Origin: Paenarthrobacter sp. JL.01a
GTDB lineage: Bacteria > Actinomycetota > Actinomycetes > Actinomycetales > Micrococcaceae
Assembly (NCBI RefSeq): GCF_025452095.1
Contig: NZ_CP104877.1
Span: 1,860,001 to 1,924,000 of the forward strand
Direction of reading: 5' to 3'
Length of the DNA: 64,000 nucleotides
In this document: piece after piece, positions 8,644-16,966 of the stretch
Layout of the letters: each line of letters starts with the position of its first letter
Numbering within the stretch: the first letter of the stretch is position 1
The notes under the pieces: generated by a model
What the model was told of the DNA's origin: nothing
The model's input: the letters and a program-made list of their open reading frames with translations, nothing else
Databases searched by the model: none
Program-made: the position numbers and the translations under genes

Positions 8644-8660
8644 TTCTACACTGTGTAGAA
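8644..8660. promoter_or_regulatory. Candidate BlaI operator O2 (cydA side)
   Basis: TTCTACACTGTGTAGAA is a perfect palindrome with 8-bp arms around one base. It contains TACA-N3-TGTA, the half-sites known for BlaI/MecI operators. Its centre is 75 bases upstream of the cydA start and exactly 100 bases from the centre of O1. Confidence 0.7.
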
Positions 8661-8668
8661 GAGAAGTT

Positions 8669-8685
8669 TTCTACGCTACGTAGAA
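8669..8685. promoter_or_regulatory. Candidate BlaI operator O3 (cydA side)
   Basis: TTCTACGCTACGTAGAA has perfect 7-bp arms around CTA. Its centre is 25 bases from that of O2 and 50 bases from the cydA start codon, so binding here would cover the probable cydA promoter or transcript start. Confidence 0.7.
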
Positions 8686-8726
8686 GTAACGTCATCGTAC
8701 TTCGGTCCACCGCACAAAGGACAGCC

Positions 8727-10331
8727 ATGGACGCTTTGGAAATCGCACGCTGGCAATTCGGTATCACTACCGTCTACCACTTCATGATGGTGCCCCTGAC
8801 CATCGGCCTTGGTCTGGTCGTGGCCATCATCCAGACCATGTGGTACCGCACGGGAAAGCCCGAGTACCTGCGCATGACCAAGTTCTGGGGAAAGCTGTTC
8901 CTCATCAACTTCATCATGGGCGTGGCCACGGGCATCGTCCAGGAATTCCAGTTCGGCATGGCTTGGAGTGAGTACAGCCGCTTCGTCGGAGACGTCTTCG
9001 GAGCGCCCTTGGCCCTTGAGGCACTGTTGGCGTTCTTTGTGGAGTCCACCTTCCTGGGACTGTGGATCTTCGGCTGGAAGCAACTCAAACGCGGCGTCCA
9101 CCTCGCCTGCTTGTGGATTGCGGTGATCGGTTCCGTTTTCTCGGCCTACTTCATCATCGTGGCCAACTCTTGGATGCAGCACCCCGTGGGTGTGGAGATG
9201 GTGGACGGACGCCCCGTCATGACCGACGCATGGGCCGTCTTCACCAACAACACTGCACTCGTTGCCGTTCCCCACACACTGTTCGGTGCACTGGCGGTAG
9301 CCGGCGCCTTCCTGTTGGGCATCGCCTGGTACCACTTGTGGCGGCGCCGGCACGACGGCATCGACACCGTGGGAAAGGACGGCCGCATCATTCCCGGTGC
9401 CGCGAAGGACATCCCGGGACGCGACAAGGCCGATTACACGGTCTGGATGAAGTCCCTGAGGATCGGCGCCGTTGTTGCCATGATCTCCTTCGCAGGAACG
9501 GCCATCACCGGTGACCTGCAGGGCAAGCTCATGTTCGAACAGCAACCCATGAAAATGGCAGCAGCCGAAGCCGCGTGCCACGACGGCACGGGCTTTTCGG
9601 TCCTCAGCGTGGGCAACCTCGGGGCAAAGAACTGTGACGACATCGTGGCCGTCATCGAAGTGCCCGGCATCCTCTCCTTCCTGGCCAAGGGCGACTTCAC
9701 CACCGAGGTCAAGGGCGTGAACAGCCTGCTGGGCGAGTACAAGGAGAAGTACGGAACGCACCTGCCGGACAACCCGCTCTACGGAGACCGCGCAGGCCAG
9801 GAAATCCAGTACGTTCCCGTCATGGAAGTGACCTACTGGGGCTTCCGGATGATGATCGGATTCGGCGGCGTCGCGGCCCTCGCAGCCCTGCTGGCACTGT
9901 GGGTGACACGCAAGGGTGTTGTGCCCGGGTCCAAGTGGCTCATGCGGCTCGCGGTGTTCGGAATCCTGGCACCGTTCGGTGCCAACGCAGCCGGTTGGAT
10001 CTTCACCGAAATGGGCCGGCAGCCCTTCGTGGTGGCCCCCAACCCGGACATGAACGGCATCGACCAAGTGTTCATGTTTACCGCCGCAGCAGTCTCACCC
10101 GGGGTCAGCGCCGGCGAAATCATGACCTCGCTGGTGGTTCTCACAGCCATCTATGCGGTGTTGCTGGTGGTGGAAGTGAAGCTGCTGGTCAAGTACGTCC
10201 GTGGCGGGGTTGCCTCCGCCATGCCGGAACTGGCGCACGCCAAGGACGGCGACGACGCAGGGAACGGGCACGACAAAGACAACGACACTCCGGACAAGTC
10301 CGGGGACGACGTCCTGGCATTCGCCTACTAG
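8727..10331 (+). CDS. cydA: Cytochrome bd ubiquinol/menaquinol oxidase subunit I
   Basis: 534 residues; ATG at 8727 with AAAGGA upstream. The haem-ligand His is at residue 18 (TTVYHFMMVPLTIG). The quinol-binding Q-loop begins at QQPMKMAAAEA with the conserved Lys and Glu at about 276 and 281, and the late signature EMGRQPFVV is present near residue 430. The hydrophilic C-terminal tail (about residue 500 on) is rich in Asp/Gly. The enzyme transfers electrons from quinol to O2 with high affinity and supports growth under low oxygen or respiratory stress. It heads cydA-cydB-cydDC. Two palindromes matching a site in front of blaI lie between 8644 and 8685, so BlaI control is likely. Confidence 0.96.
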   Translation: MDALEIARWQFGITTVYHFMMVPLTIGLGLVVAIIQTMWYRTGKPEYLRMTKFWGKLFLINFIMGVATGIVQEFQFGMAWSEYSRFVGDVFGAPLALEALLAFFVESTFLGLWIFGWKQLKRGVHLACLWIAVIGSVFSAYFIIVANSWMQHPVGVEMVDGRPVMTDAWAVFTNNTALVAVPHTLFGALAVAGAFLLGIAWYHLWRRRHDGIDTVGKDGRIIPGAAKDIPGRDKADYTVWMKSLRIGAVVAMISFAGTAITGDLQGKLMFEQQPMKMAAAEAACHDGTGFSVLSVGNLGAKNCDDIVAVIEVPGILSFLAKGDFTTEVKGVNSLLGEYKEKYGTHLPDNPLYGDRAGQEIQYVPVMEVTYWGFRMMIGFGGVAALAALLALWVTRKGVVPGSKWLMRLAVFGILAPFGANAAGWIFTEMGRQPFVVAPNPDMNGIDQVFMFTAAAVSPGVSAGEIMTSLVVLTAIYAVLLVVEVKLLVKYVRGGVASAMPELAHAKDGDDAGNGHDKDNDTPDKSGDDVLAFAY

Positions 10332-10349
10332 GAGCAGGGGAAACTGACA

Positions 10350-11432
10350 ATGGAACTGTTGCCAACCATCTGGTTCGTGGCCATCGCTGTGTTGTGGACC
10401 GGCTATCTCTTCCTTGAGGGCTTCGACCTTGGCGTCGGCATGCTGATGAAGCTGTTCGCACGCAACAACACTGACCGCCGTGTCCTGCTGAACACCATCG
10501 GCCCCGTCTGGGACGGCAACGAGGTCTGGCTGCTGACCGCAGCCGGGGCGACCTTCGCCGCCTTCCCGCTCTGGTACGCGTCCCTGTTTTCGGCTCTCTA
10601 CCTGCCGCTGCTTGCCGTACTGGTTGCCCTGATCTTCCGTGCCGTTGCGTTCGAGTACCGGGGCAAGGTGGACTCGGAACGCTGGCGCAACCGCTGGGAC
10701 TGGGCGATCGCCGTCGGGTCCTTCATTGCGGCTTTCGGCATTGGCGCAGCGCTTGCGCTCACCACCACGGGCCTTCCCCTGAACGCCAACGGAGACCGCG
10801 ACGGCGGGCCGATGTCATGGTTCAGTGGCTATGCGCTCCTGGGCGGTTTCGGTGTGGTCGCCTTCGCGTTGGTGCATGCCCTGGCGTTCCTTGCCTTGAA
10901 GACCGACGGCGAGGTGCGGCACCGCGCCCGCCGCTGGTTCGTGCGGCTGGTCCCGGCTGCGGTCCTGCCGATGCTGGGCTGGATGGTGGCTGTCCAGTTC
11001 CTCAGCGGCAAACCCTGGACGTGGGCGCTGGTAGCCGCCGCAGTGGTAGCTGTCGTCCTCGCCTGGACTCTGGCCCGCGCCGGTTCCGAGGGAAGGGCGT
11101 TCGGGGCCTTGGGTGCTTTCATCGTGTGCGCCACGGGCTCGATCTTCGGAGCGGCGTTCCCGGTTGTCATTCCCTCCACCATTGACCCGGCTTTCAACCT
11201 GACCATTTCCAACGCTTCCTCGTCGGACTACACACTGGGCCTGATGAGCATCGTTGCCGCGGTAGGACTGCCGCTGGTGATCGCCTACCAGTCATGGACC
11301 TACTGGGTCTTCAGGAGGCGTGTCAGCGCAGCACATATTCCCGAAGCGCACGGTTTCCTGCCGGCCATCGCATCGAAGGTGCTCATTTCCAAGGACGGCG
11401 CCTCCGGCAAGCCCGCGCAACCTGGAAACTAG
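10350..11432 (+). CDS. cydB: Cytochrome bd oxidase subunit II
   Basis: 360 residues, 18 bases after cydA, with GGGGAAA in front of the ATG. It starts with MELLPTIWFVAIAVLWTGYL and has the family signatures LEGFDLGVGM and GPVWDGNEVWLL. About eight or nine hydrophobic segments are visible. CydB pairs with CydA in the membrane and is needed for haem insertion and oxygen access. Length matches the family. Cotranscription with cydA is clear from spacing. Confidence 0.96.
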   Translation: MELLPTIWFVAIAVLWTGYLFLEGFDLGVGMLMKLFARNNTDRRVLLNTIGPVWDGNEVWLLTAAGATFAAFPLWYASLFSALYLPLLAVLVALIFRAVAFEYRGKVDSERWRNRWDWAIAVGSFIAAFGIGAALALTTTGLPLNANGDRDGGPMSWFSGYALLGGFGVVAFALVHALAFLALKTDGEVRHRARRWFVRLVPAAVLPMLGWMVAVQFLSGKPWTWALVAAAVVAVVLAWTLARAGSEGRAFGALGAFIVCATGSIFGAAFPVVIPSTIDPAFNLTISNASSSDYTLGLMSIVAAVGLPLVIAYQSWTYWVFRRRVSAAHIPEAHGFLPAIASKVLISKDGASGKPAQPGN

Positions 11433-11439
11433 CCGCCCC

Positions 11440-14400
11440 ATGAAACCCGTCTTTCCTTCCGGACAAACCACCCGCCCGGCGCTGTACGCCCTGGGACTGA
11501 TGTCAGCGCTCAAGGCGCTGTCCCTGGTCCTCATGGCGCAGGCCGTGGCGGTGATGCTTGCCGGTCTCGCAACAGGCTCGTCCGAATGGAACAACAGCCT
11601 GCTGTGGGGCGCCGTGGGAGCGGTGCTCAGGTCCCTGACGGTCTGGGGCCAGGGCATCGCGGCACGGCACGCCGCCCTGGGCGTCAAGGAAGAACTGCGC
11701 GCGAGGCTGTTGAGGCGGTCCTTGGACGACGGCGGCCCGTCTTCCGTTGAGGGGATGAACGACGGCGGGCTGGCCATATTGGCCACCCGCGGCCTGGATG
11801 CCCTGGACGACTACTACACCCAGTACCTGCCGGCCCTGGTCAACTGCGCCACGGTGCCCTTGCTGATCGGAGCGCGGATCCTCTTCGCCGACTGGGTCAG
11901 CGCAGTGGTCATCGTCCTTACGGTGCCCCTGGTGCCGTTGTTCATGGTGCTGATCGGCCGGCACACGGAAGACCAGGTCAGAGAAGCGCAGACAACCCTG
12001 CGCAAACTCTCCGGCCACATCCTGGAACTGGCCAAGGGCCTGCCGGTCCTGGTGGGACTCGGACGCGCCAGCGAACAGCGCGCCGCCTTGGAGGACATCT
12101 CCGAGCAATACCGCACAAAGACCATGGGCACACTCCGCACGGCCTTCTTGTCCGCCCTTGCCCTGGAGCTCATTGCCACCATTTCCGTTGCCGTGGTGGC
12201 CGTTTTCATCGGAGTGCGGCTGGTAGCGGGGGACATGGCACTCGAAGCCGGCCTGCTTGCGCTGATCCTTGCTCCCGACTGCTACCTCCCATTGCGGGAA
12301 CTGGGCACCGCCCATCACGCCAGCGACGACGGCCGGGCTGCCCTTGAAACCACCAACACAGTGCTGAAGGCACCACCGCAGCGACCACTGCCGGATGCCG
12401 GAGGCACAGGTGATGGGGACATCGTGGTGACCGGCCTGACCGTGACCTACCGCGGAAGGCCGGCGCCCGCCGTCGGACCTGTCTCATTCATTGCCCCCAA
12501 GGGGCGGATCACTGCCCTCGACGGTCACAGCGGCGCCGGCAAGAGCACTGTCCTGGGCGTTCTTGCCGGACTCATCGGGCAAGGTCCGGCAGCCACCGTG
12601 GAAGGACGTGTTGCAGGGGCGGAACCCGGGACCGTCGCGTGGGTTCCGCAACATCCGGTCATGGTCTGTGAAACCGTTCAGCAGGAGATCGAGCTCTACC
12701 TCGAAGGCTACGGCGAAGGCGTGGAACCGGCGGCGGCAAGGGTTCTCCGGAATGCCTCGGCAGGCCACCTCGCAGGAAAGCACCCGGCCGAGCTCAGCCC
12801 GGGGGAGCTCCGACGTGTAGCCCTTGCCCGAGGCCTTGCCCGCGCGGAAGCCGGCGCCACGCTGCTGTTGCTCGACGAGCCCACAGCACACCTGGACGAC
12901 ATGTCGGCCGAGGCTGTCCGCCGTGCCATCGAGTCGCTGCGCGGCACAGCCACCATCATCCTGGTGGCCCACGACGCCGCAACCCGCGCCCTCGCCGACC
13001 ACGTCGTCCAGCTGGGGCGGCCGGGGCAAGCAACCGGAACGGATACAGCCCTTGCCGGGCGCGGCACCGGCGCTGCGGAACAATCGGCAGTCGGAGCCGG
13101 GGATGCATTCCCGGCGGGTGCGGGCGTACAAGCAGTGGACGATGGGGCCGCCGCCAGCGCCGGGAGCCTGAAGCGGCTGGTTGGCGTCCTGAAACCCGTC
13201 AGGTGGAAGTTCGTGGCGGCCGGCATTGTCGCAGTCCTCGCGGCGCTGTTTGCTGTGGCATTGTCCGGACTCTCGGGCTGGCTCATCATCAGGGCCAGCG
13301 AGCAACCTCCCATCCTTTACCTGCTGGGCGCGATTGTGGGCGTCAGGTTCTTCGGCATTGGTCGTGCGGTCCTCCGGTACTGCGAACGTCTGCTGACCCA
13401 CGACGCTGTGTTCGCCGCCATGACCCGGCTTCGCGGGGTTCTCTGGGCATCCCTGAGCCGCCGGGCCTTGTCCCTGCGGCGCCTCCTCCAAGGCGGCAAC
13501 GTCCTGGGTTCGATCGTGGACGATGTCGACACCCTCCGGGACCTCCTGCCGAGGGTCGCCCTTCCTCCGGTCACCGCTGTAGCCGTAGGCGGGGCCGCGA
13601 TCCTGGCCACCGGCATCGTCCTGCCGCCCGCGCTGCCTGCCGTGCTGCTCACGTTCGTTCTGGGCCTGGCAGTGGCGCCGCTGCTCGCCGTGCTGGCAGA
13701 CCGCAATGCCGCGAAGGCCGGTCAGCTCCTGCGCTCTACAGTGCTGCGGGGAGTTGCCGCTGCCCTGGATGCCCGTGCCGAACTGCACGCCAACAACGTG
13801 GGCCAACCGGTGATCAGCAACCTCGGTGCCAAAGACAGGGCCGCAACACTCTCTGCCAAGCGCTCGGCATGGGCCGAAGGCCTCGGCCAGGCAGTGGTCG
13901 TCCTCGGCTGCTCAGTGTCCGCGCTTTGGGCCGGCACCCTGGGTGCCCCGTCCGTGCTGGACGGCGCTGTGGCTCCTGAACTGGTGGCCGTCATTGTCCT
14001 GATGCATCTGGCCCTGGTGGAACCCTTCGCAGGCATGGTCTCCGCCGTGCGCCAGGCGCCGGCGCTCGCCGACGTCCTTGGCAAGGTGGCAGCATCGGGC
14101 GCTTTGGACGCTTCCCGGGATCCCGGCACGCAGGAAAACGACGACTGCGGAACGAAGCACCTGCCTGACCGGCCCGGCAGGCAAGGACTGGAGCTCAGCG
14201 GTGCCGCCGCGGCCTGGCCTGGCGGGCCCACCGTCTTCGCCGGGCTCGACGCCGTCGCGGAACCGGGCCGCTGGCTGGCTGTCACGGGTCCTTCCGGGGC
14301 CGGGAAGTCAACGCTGCTCTCTGTGCTCCTCGGCTTCCTTCCGCTCACCGGGGGAACGGCCAAGCTGACCGGCAGCGCCGCGTGGTGCCCCCAGGAAGCC

Positions 14401-14850
14401 CATCTCTTCGACTCCACGGTCCGGGGAAACCTCCTGCTCAGCCGGCCTGCCGGCCGGAAGCCAGACGACGAGGAGATGTACAAGGCGCTGGCTGCCGTCG
14501 GGCTTGATGCCGCTGTGAGGGCCCTTCCAGGTGGCTTGGACGCCCGTATTGGTCCCGGCGGCTCCTTCCTTAGCGGGGGCGAACGGCAGCGGCTCGCGAT
14601 GGCCCGTACGTTGCTGACCGGTGCCTCCGTCTTGTTGCTCGATGAGCCCACCGCCCACTTGGATGCAGCCTCAGCGCGGGAAATGATGACGATCCTGCGT
14701 GCGGGCCTGAAGGATGTGACGGTGGTTCTTGTGACCCACAATCCCGAGGACATCGACCCTTCGGACGCCCGTCTGGAGCTGCCGGGCAGGGGGACACCGA
14801 CGGTTGCCCAGGGCAGGGAGGAACTGGTGGCGGGGCCAGGGTCTCAGTAG
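11440..14850 (+). CDS. cydDC: Fused CydD-CydC thiol-exporting ABC transporter
   Basis: 1136 residues in one chain: two complete transmembrane-ATPase units in tandem. The start is ATG at 11440, seven bases after the cydB stop. The CydD-like half has Walker A GHSGAGKST near residue 362, a degenerate signature LSPGELRRVALARG and Walker B LLLLDEPTAHLDD. A linker follows at about 540-585. The CydC-like half has Walker A GPSGAGKSTLL near 950, signature LSGGERQRLAMART near 1044 and Walker B LLLDEPTAHLD. In other bacteria separate CydD and CydC export cysteine and glutathione-type thiols (or haem) and are needed to assemble cytochrome bd. Fusion is found in several actinobacteria. In this lineage the exported thiol could be cysteine, since mycothiol replaces glutathione. 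Confidence 0.93.
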   Translation: MKPVFPSGQTTRPALYALGLMSALKALSLVLMAQAVAVMLAGLATGSSEWNNSLLWGAVGAVLRSLTVWGQGIAARHAALGVKEELRARLLRRSLDDGGPSSVEGMNDGGLAILATRGLDALDDYYTQYLPALVNCATVPLLIGARILFADWVSAVVIVLTVPLVPLFMVLIGRHTEDQVREAQTTLRKLSGHILELAKGLPVLVGLGRASEQRAALEDISEQYRTKTMGTLRTAFLSALALELIATISVAVVAVFIGVRLVAGDMALEAGLLALILAPDCYLPLRELGTAHHASDDGRAALETTNTVLKAPPQRPLPDAGGTGDGDIVVTGLTVTYRGRPAPAVGPVSFIAPKGRITALDGHSGAGKSTVLGVLAGLIGQGPAATVEGRVAGAEPGTVAWVPQHPVMVCETVQQEIELYLEGYGEGVEPAAARVLRNASAGHLAGKHPAELSPGELRRVALARGLARAEAGATLLLLDEPTAHLDDMSAEAVRRAIESLRGTATIILVAHDAATRALADHVVQLGRPGQATGTDTALAGRGTGAAEQSAVGAGDAFPAGAGVQAVDDGAAASAGSLKRLVGVLKPVRWKFVAAGIVAVLAALFAVALSGLSGWLIIRASEQPPILYLLGAIVGVRFFGIGRAVLRYCERLLTHDAVFAAMTRLRGVLWASLSRRALSLRRLLQGGNVLGSIVDDVDTLRDLLPRVALPPVTAVAVGGAAILATGIVLPPALPAVLLTFVLGLAVAPLLAVLADRNAAKAGQLLRSTVLRGVAAALDARAELHANNVGQPVISNLGAKDRAATLSAKRSAWAEGLGQAVVVLGCSVSALWAGTLGAPSVLDGAVAPELVAVIVLMHLALVEPFAGMVSAVRQAPALADVLGKVAASGALDASRDPGTQENDDCGTKHLPDRPGRQGLELSGAAAAWPGGPTVFAGLDAVAEPGRWLAVTGPSGAGKSTLLSVLLGFLPLTGGTAKLTGSAAWCPQEAHLFDSTVRGNLLLSRPAGRKPDDEEMYKALAAVGLDAAVRALPGGLDARIGPGGSFLSGGERQRLAMARTLLTGASVLLLDEPTAHLDAASAREMMTILRAGLKDVTVVLVTHNPEDIDPSDARLELPGRGTPTVAQGREELVAGPGSQ

Positions 14851-14859
14851 CCTGAGGAC

Positions 14860-15870
14860 ATGACTTTCGACGCCGCAAGCCGCTACCTCCCCGATGAAGG
14901 AACCACCGGACTCCGGTGGCGGCCTGCCACCACGGAGGACCTGGACGGGTGGGCCGGATTGATTGCCCGGACGGCCGCCGTCGAACATCCCGTCTGGTAC
15001 GAGAAGCGTGCCGACCTGGTCCACATCCTGGAGTCCACCAAGAACCCGCCGCAAACGAACACGCTGCTGGGTATCGACGCGACGGGGGTGCCACGCGCCT
15101 ACGGCCGTATCGCCAAGAATCCCGACGGGGACAAAGCCACCGGAATGGCATGCGTCGACCCGCAGTGGCAGCAACGTGGCATCGGTTCGGCCGTCCTTAG
15201 GTGGCAGGAAGGGCAGGCCCGCCGACGCTTCGAAGCCGACGCCGCGGCCGGGCACCCTGCAAGCCCGCCCAGGCTCCGCATCCAGACCGAGGAGCAGCAC
15301 GGGCACCAGGCGAAACTCCTGATGGGGCACGGCTATGGTGCCGTTCGCTGGTTCAATGAAATGCACAGGCCGCTGGCGGGCCAACTTCCCGATGGGCCCT
15401 TGCCGGACGGGCTTGAGCTCCGGACCCTTGAGGACTCGCTCTTCGAGTCCGTGCGCCTGGCCCACAATGATGCCTTCAGGGACCACTGGGGGAGTGAGCC
15501 ACGGGACGAGGAATCGTGGCGCTTCACGATTGAAGAACCCACGGGAAGGCACGACCTCAGCGCCGTGGTGATCGATGCTTCCACTGGCTCAGTGGCCGGG
15601 TACCAACTGACCAGCCACGATCCCCAGTCTGCCTCGGAGCGCGGTTTCAAGGAAGGCTACACGGAGCTCCTTGGTGTACGCCGTGCCTACCGCGGCCGAG
15701 GCGTTGCCCAGGCCCTGCTTGCCGACGCGATGCGCCGCTACGCCAAGGCCGGAATGGACATAGCGTCGCTCGACGTCGACTCGGCCAACCCAACGGGAGC
15801 GCTGCAGCTCTATCTGGGCATGGGATATAGCGCTGTGAACCGCAGCATGACGTGGGAAAAGATGCTCTAG
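14860..15870 (+). CDS. Tandem GNAT acetyltransferase
   Basis: 336 residues with two GNAT folds: the first ends in QWQQRGIGSAVLRWQEGQA (about residues 107-125), the second in RRAYRGRGVAQALLADAMRRY (about 274-294), each the acetyl-CoA-binding Q/RxxGxG/A motif A. The double architecture resembles mycothiol synthase MshD, but the active-site residues of MshD cannot be verified by eye. It begins ten bases after cydDC, yet TAGCCT lies exactly six bases before the ATG and there is no well-spaced ribosome binding site, so it may have its own leaderless promoter. Substrate unknown. Confidence 0.85.
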   Translation: MTFDAASRYLPDEGTTGLRWRPATTEDLDGWAGLIARTAAVEHPVWYEKRADLVHILESTKNPPQTNTLLGIDATGVPRAYGRIAKNPDGDKATGMACVDPQWQQRGIGSAVLRWQEGQARRRFEADAAAGHPASPPRLRIQTEEQHGHQAKLLMGHGYGAVRWFNEMHRPLAGQLPDGPLPDGLELRTLEDSLFESVRLAHNDAFRDHWGSEPRDEESWRFTIEEPTGRHDLSAVVIDASTGSVAGYQLTSHDPQSASERGFKEGYTELLGVRRAYRGRGVAQALLADAMRRYAKAGMDIASLDVDSANPTGALQLYLGMGYSAVNRSMTWEKML

Positions 15871-16385
15871 CCGTCCACGTCGTGCAGGTGGTGGACGACA
15901 TCATGCAGGAAGTACCGGGAAAACGTCAGCACGGTAAATGAAGAACCGTTGCTGCGGGTTCCGGTGCGCTGCCAGTCATCCTCCACGACGCGGGCAAAGG
16001 ATTCCGCGATGACAGTGCCCTCGGTTTCCAGCTCTTCAGCCACGGTTGCCGGATCCGCCGAGCCATAATCGCCGTCGATCGCAGCCTGGTCCTGGTCCCA
16101 ATTGGCAAAGCGGGCGTCGTCCTCGGTGAGCATCAGGTTCAGGCGCTGGTCGAAGAGGCTGAAGACATCGCGGACGTGGCAGGCGTATTCCAAGGCAGAC
16201 CACGTGTGGTCGTTCGGGCGCACGGCGACGTCGTCGCGGCGCAGGACCGCACGCCACCTGGGAAGCATGTTCAGCACCGTACCGGGCACAGTGGCGGGGG
16301 TTACGGAAGCGGGGTCGAAACCACATTCGGGGCAGGGCTTTGAGAGCACCCAGGTCCAGTCTTTTTCATCAGGGATGATCGGCAT
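15867..16385 (-). CDS. DinB-like (DinB_2/mycothiol-dependent maleylpyruvate isomerase-like fold) protein
   Basis: 172 residues. The helical bundle carries HTWSALEYACHVRDVFSLF (first metal-type His) and, at the end, FSRYFLHDVVHHLHDVDG with three His, consistent with the three-His metal site of the DinB/YfiT superfamily. ATG at 16385 is preceded six bases upstream by TAGACT, a leaderless-type start. Its stop overlaps that of the convergent GNAT gene by three bases within CTAG. These proteins are thiol-dependent metalloenzymes in some actinobacteria; the actual reaction is unknown. Confidence 0.78.
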   Translation of the reverse strand: MPIIPDEKDWTWVLSKPCPECGFDPASVTPATVPGTVLNMLPRWRAVLRRDDVAVRPNDHTWSALEYACHVRDVFSLFDQRLNLMLTEDDARFANWDQDQAAIDGDYGSADPATVAEELETEGTVIAESFARVVEDDWQRTGTRSNGSSFTVLTFSRYFLHDVVHHLHDVDG

Positions 16386-16513
16386 GCCGCCAGTCTAAGC
16401 TCCCGGCGTCCGCCTACCCTGCAGGACCGTAAATTCCGCTGCCGTTAGCGATTACTTCCGGTGCGGCCCAGGAGTAAAGTTCGTTCCGGGAGGAGAGCCG
16501 GAAAGAGAAAACA

Positions 16514-16897
16514 ATGCTCAAGGATCAGCAGGTTGGTGCCGTCCTACCGGCACACGACATCGCCCGGGCACGCGCTTACTACAGCGAAAAGCTCGGACTT
16601 GAACCCGACAATCCGGACGCCGATGACAACCTCCAGTACAGGTGCGGCGGCGGGACCGGATTCCTCATCTACCAAACCTCCAACGCGGGCACGGCAAAGA
16701 ACACCCAAATAGGCTGGATGGTCGATGATGTCGAAGCCACAGTCGCTGAGCTGCGGGACAAAGGGGTGAAGTTTGAGGACTACGATTTCCCGGGACTGAA
16801 AACCGAGAACGGCATTGCCACCATGCCGGACGGGGAGAAGGCAGCGTGGTTCCTTGACAGCGAAGGAAACATACTGAGCATCAACCAAAACGGCTGA
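16514..16897 (+). CDS. VOC-family (glyoxalase/bleomycin-resistance fold) protein
   Basis: 127 residues with the paired beta-alpha-beta-beta-beta modules of the vicinal-oxygen-chelate fold: AVLPAHDIARARAYYSEKLGLEP at the start and FLDSEGNILSINQ at the end. Metal-ligand positions are not all obvious, so it may be a binding protein and not an enzyme. The ATG follows an A/G-rich leader (GGAGGAGAGCCGG). Monocistronic, ending in a strong hairpin shared with the convergent parC gene. Substrate unknown. Confidence 0.82.
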   Translation: MLKDQQVGAVLPAHDIARARAYYSEKLGLEPDNPDADDNLQYRCGGGTGFLIYQTSNAGTAKNTQIGWMVDDVEATVAELRDKGVKFEDYDFPGLKTENGIATMPDGEKAAWFLDSEGNILSINQNG

Positions 16898-16928
16898 CGC
16901 GGCAAGCGGCGCGTGGCCACCCCAACAA

Positions 16929-16959
16929 CGAGGGCCGGCGGTTGAACCGCCGGCCCTCG
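16929..16959. terminator. Bidirectional hairpin between VOC gene and parC
   Basis: A perfect inverted repeat, CGAGGGCCGGCGGTT at 16929-16943 and its complement at 16945-16959, lies between the two convergent stop codons. Fifteen GC-rich pairs and no U-run, typical of actinobacterial terminators. Confidence 0.8.
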
Positions 16960-16966
16960 CCGTGCC

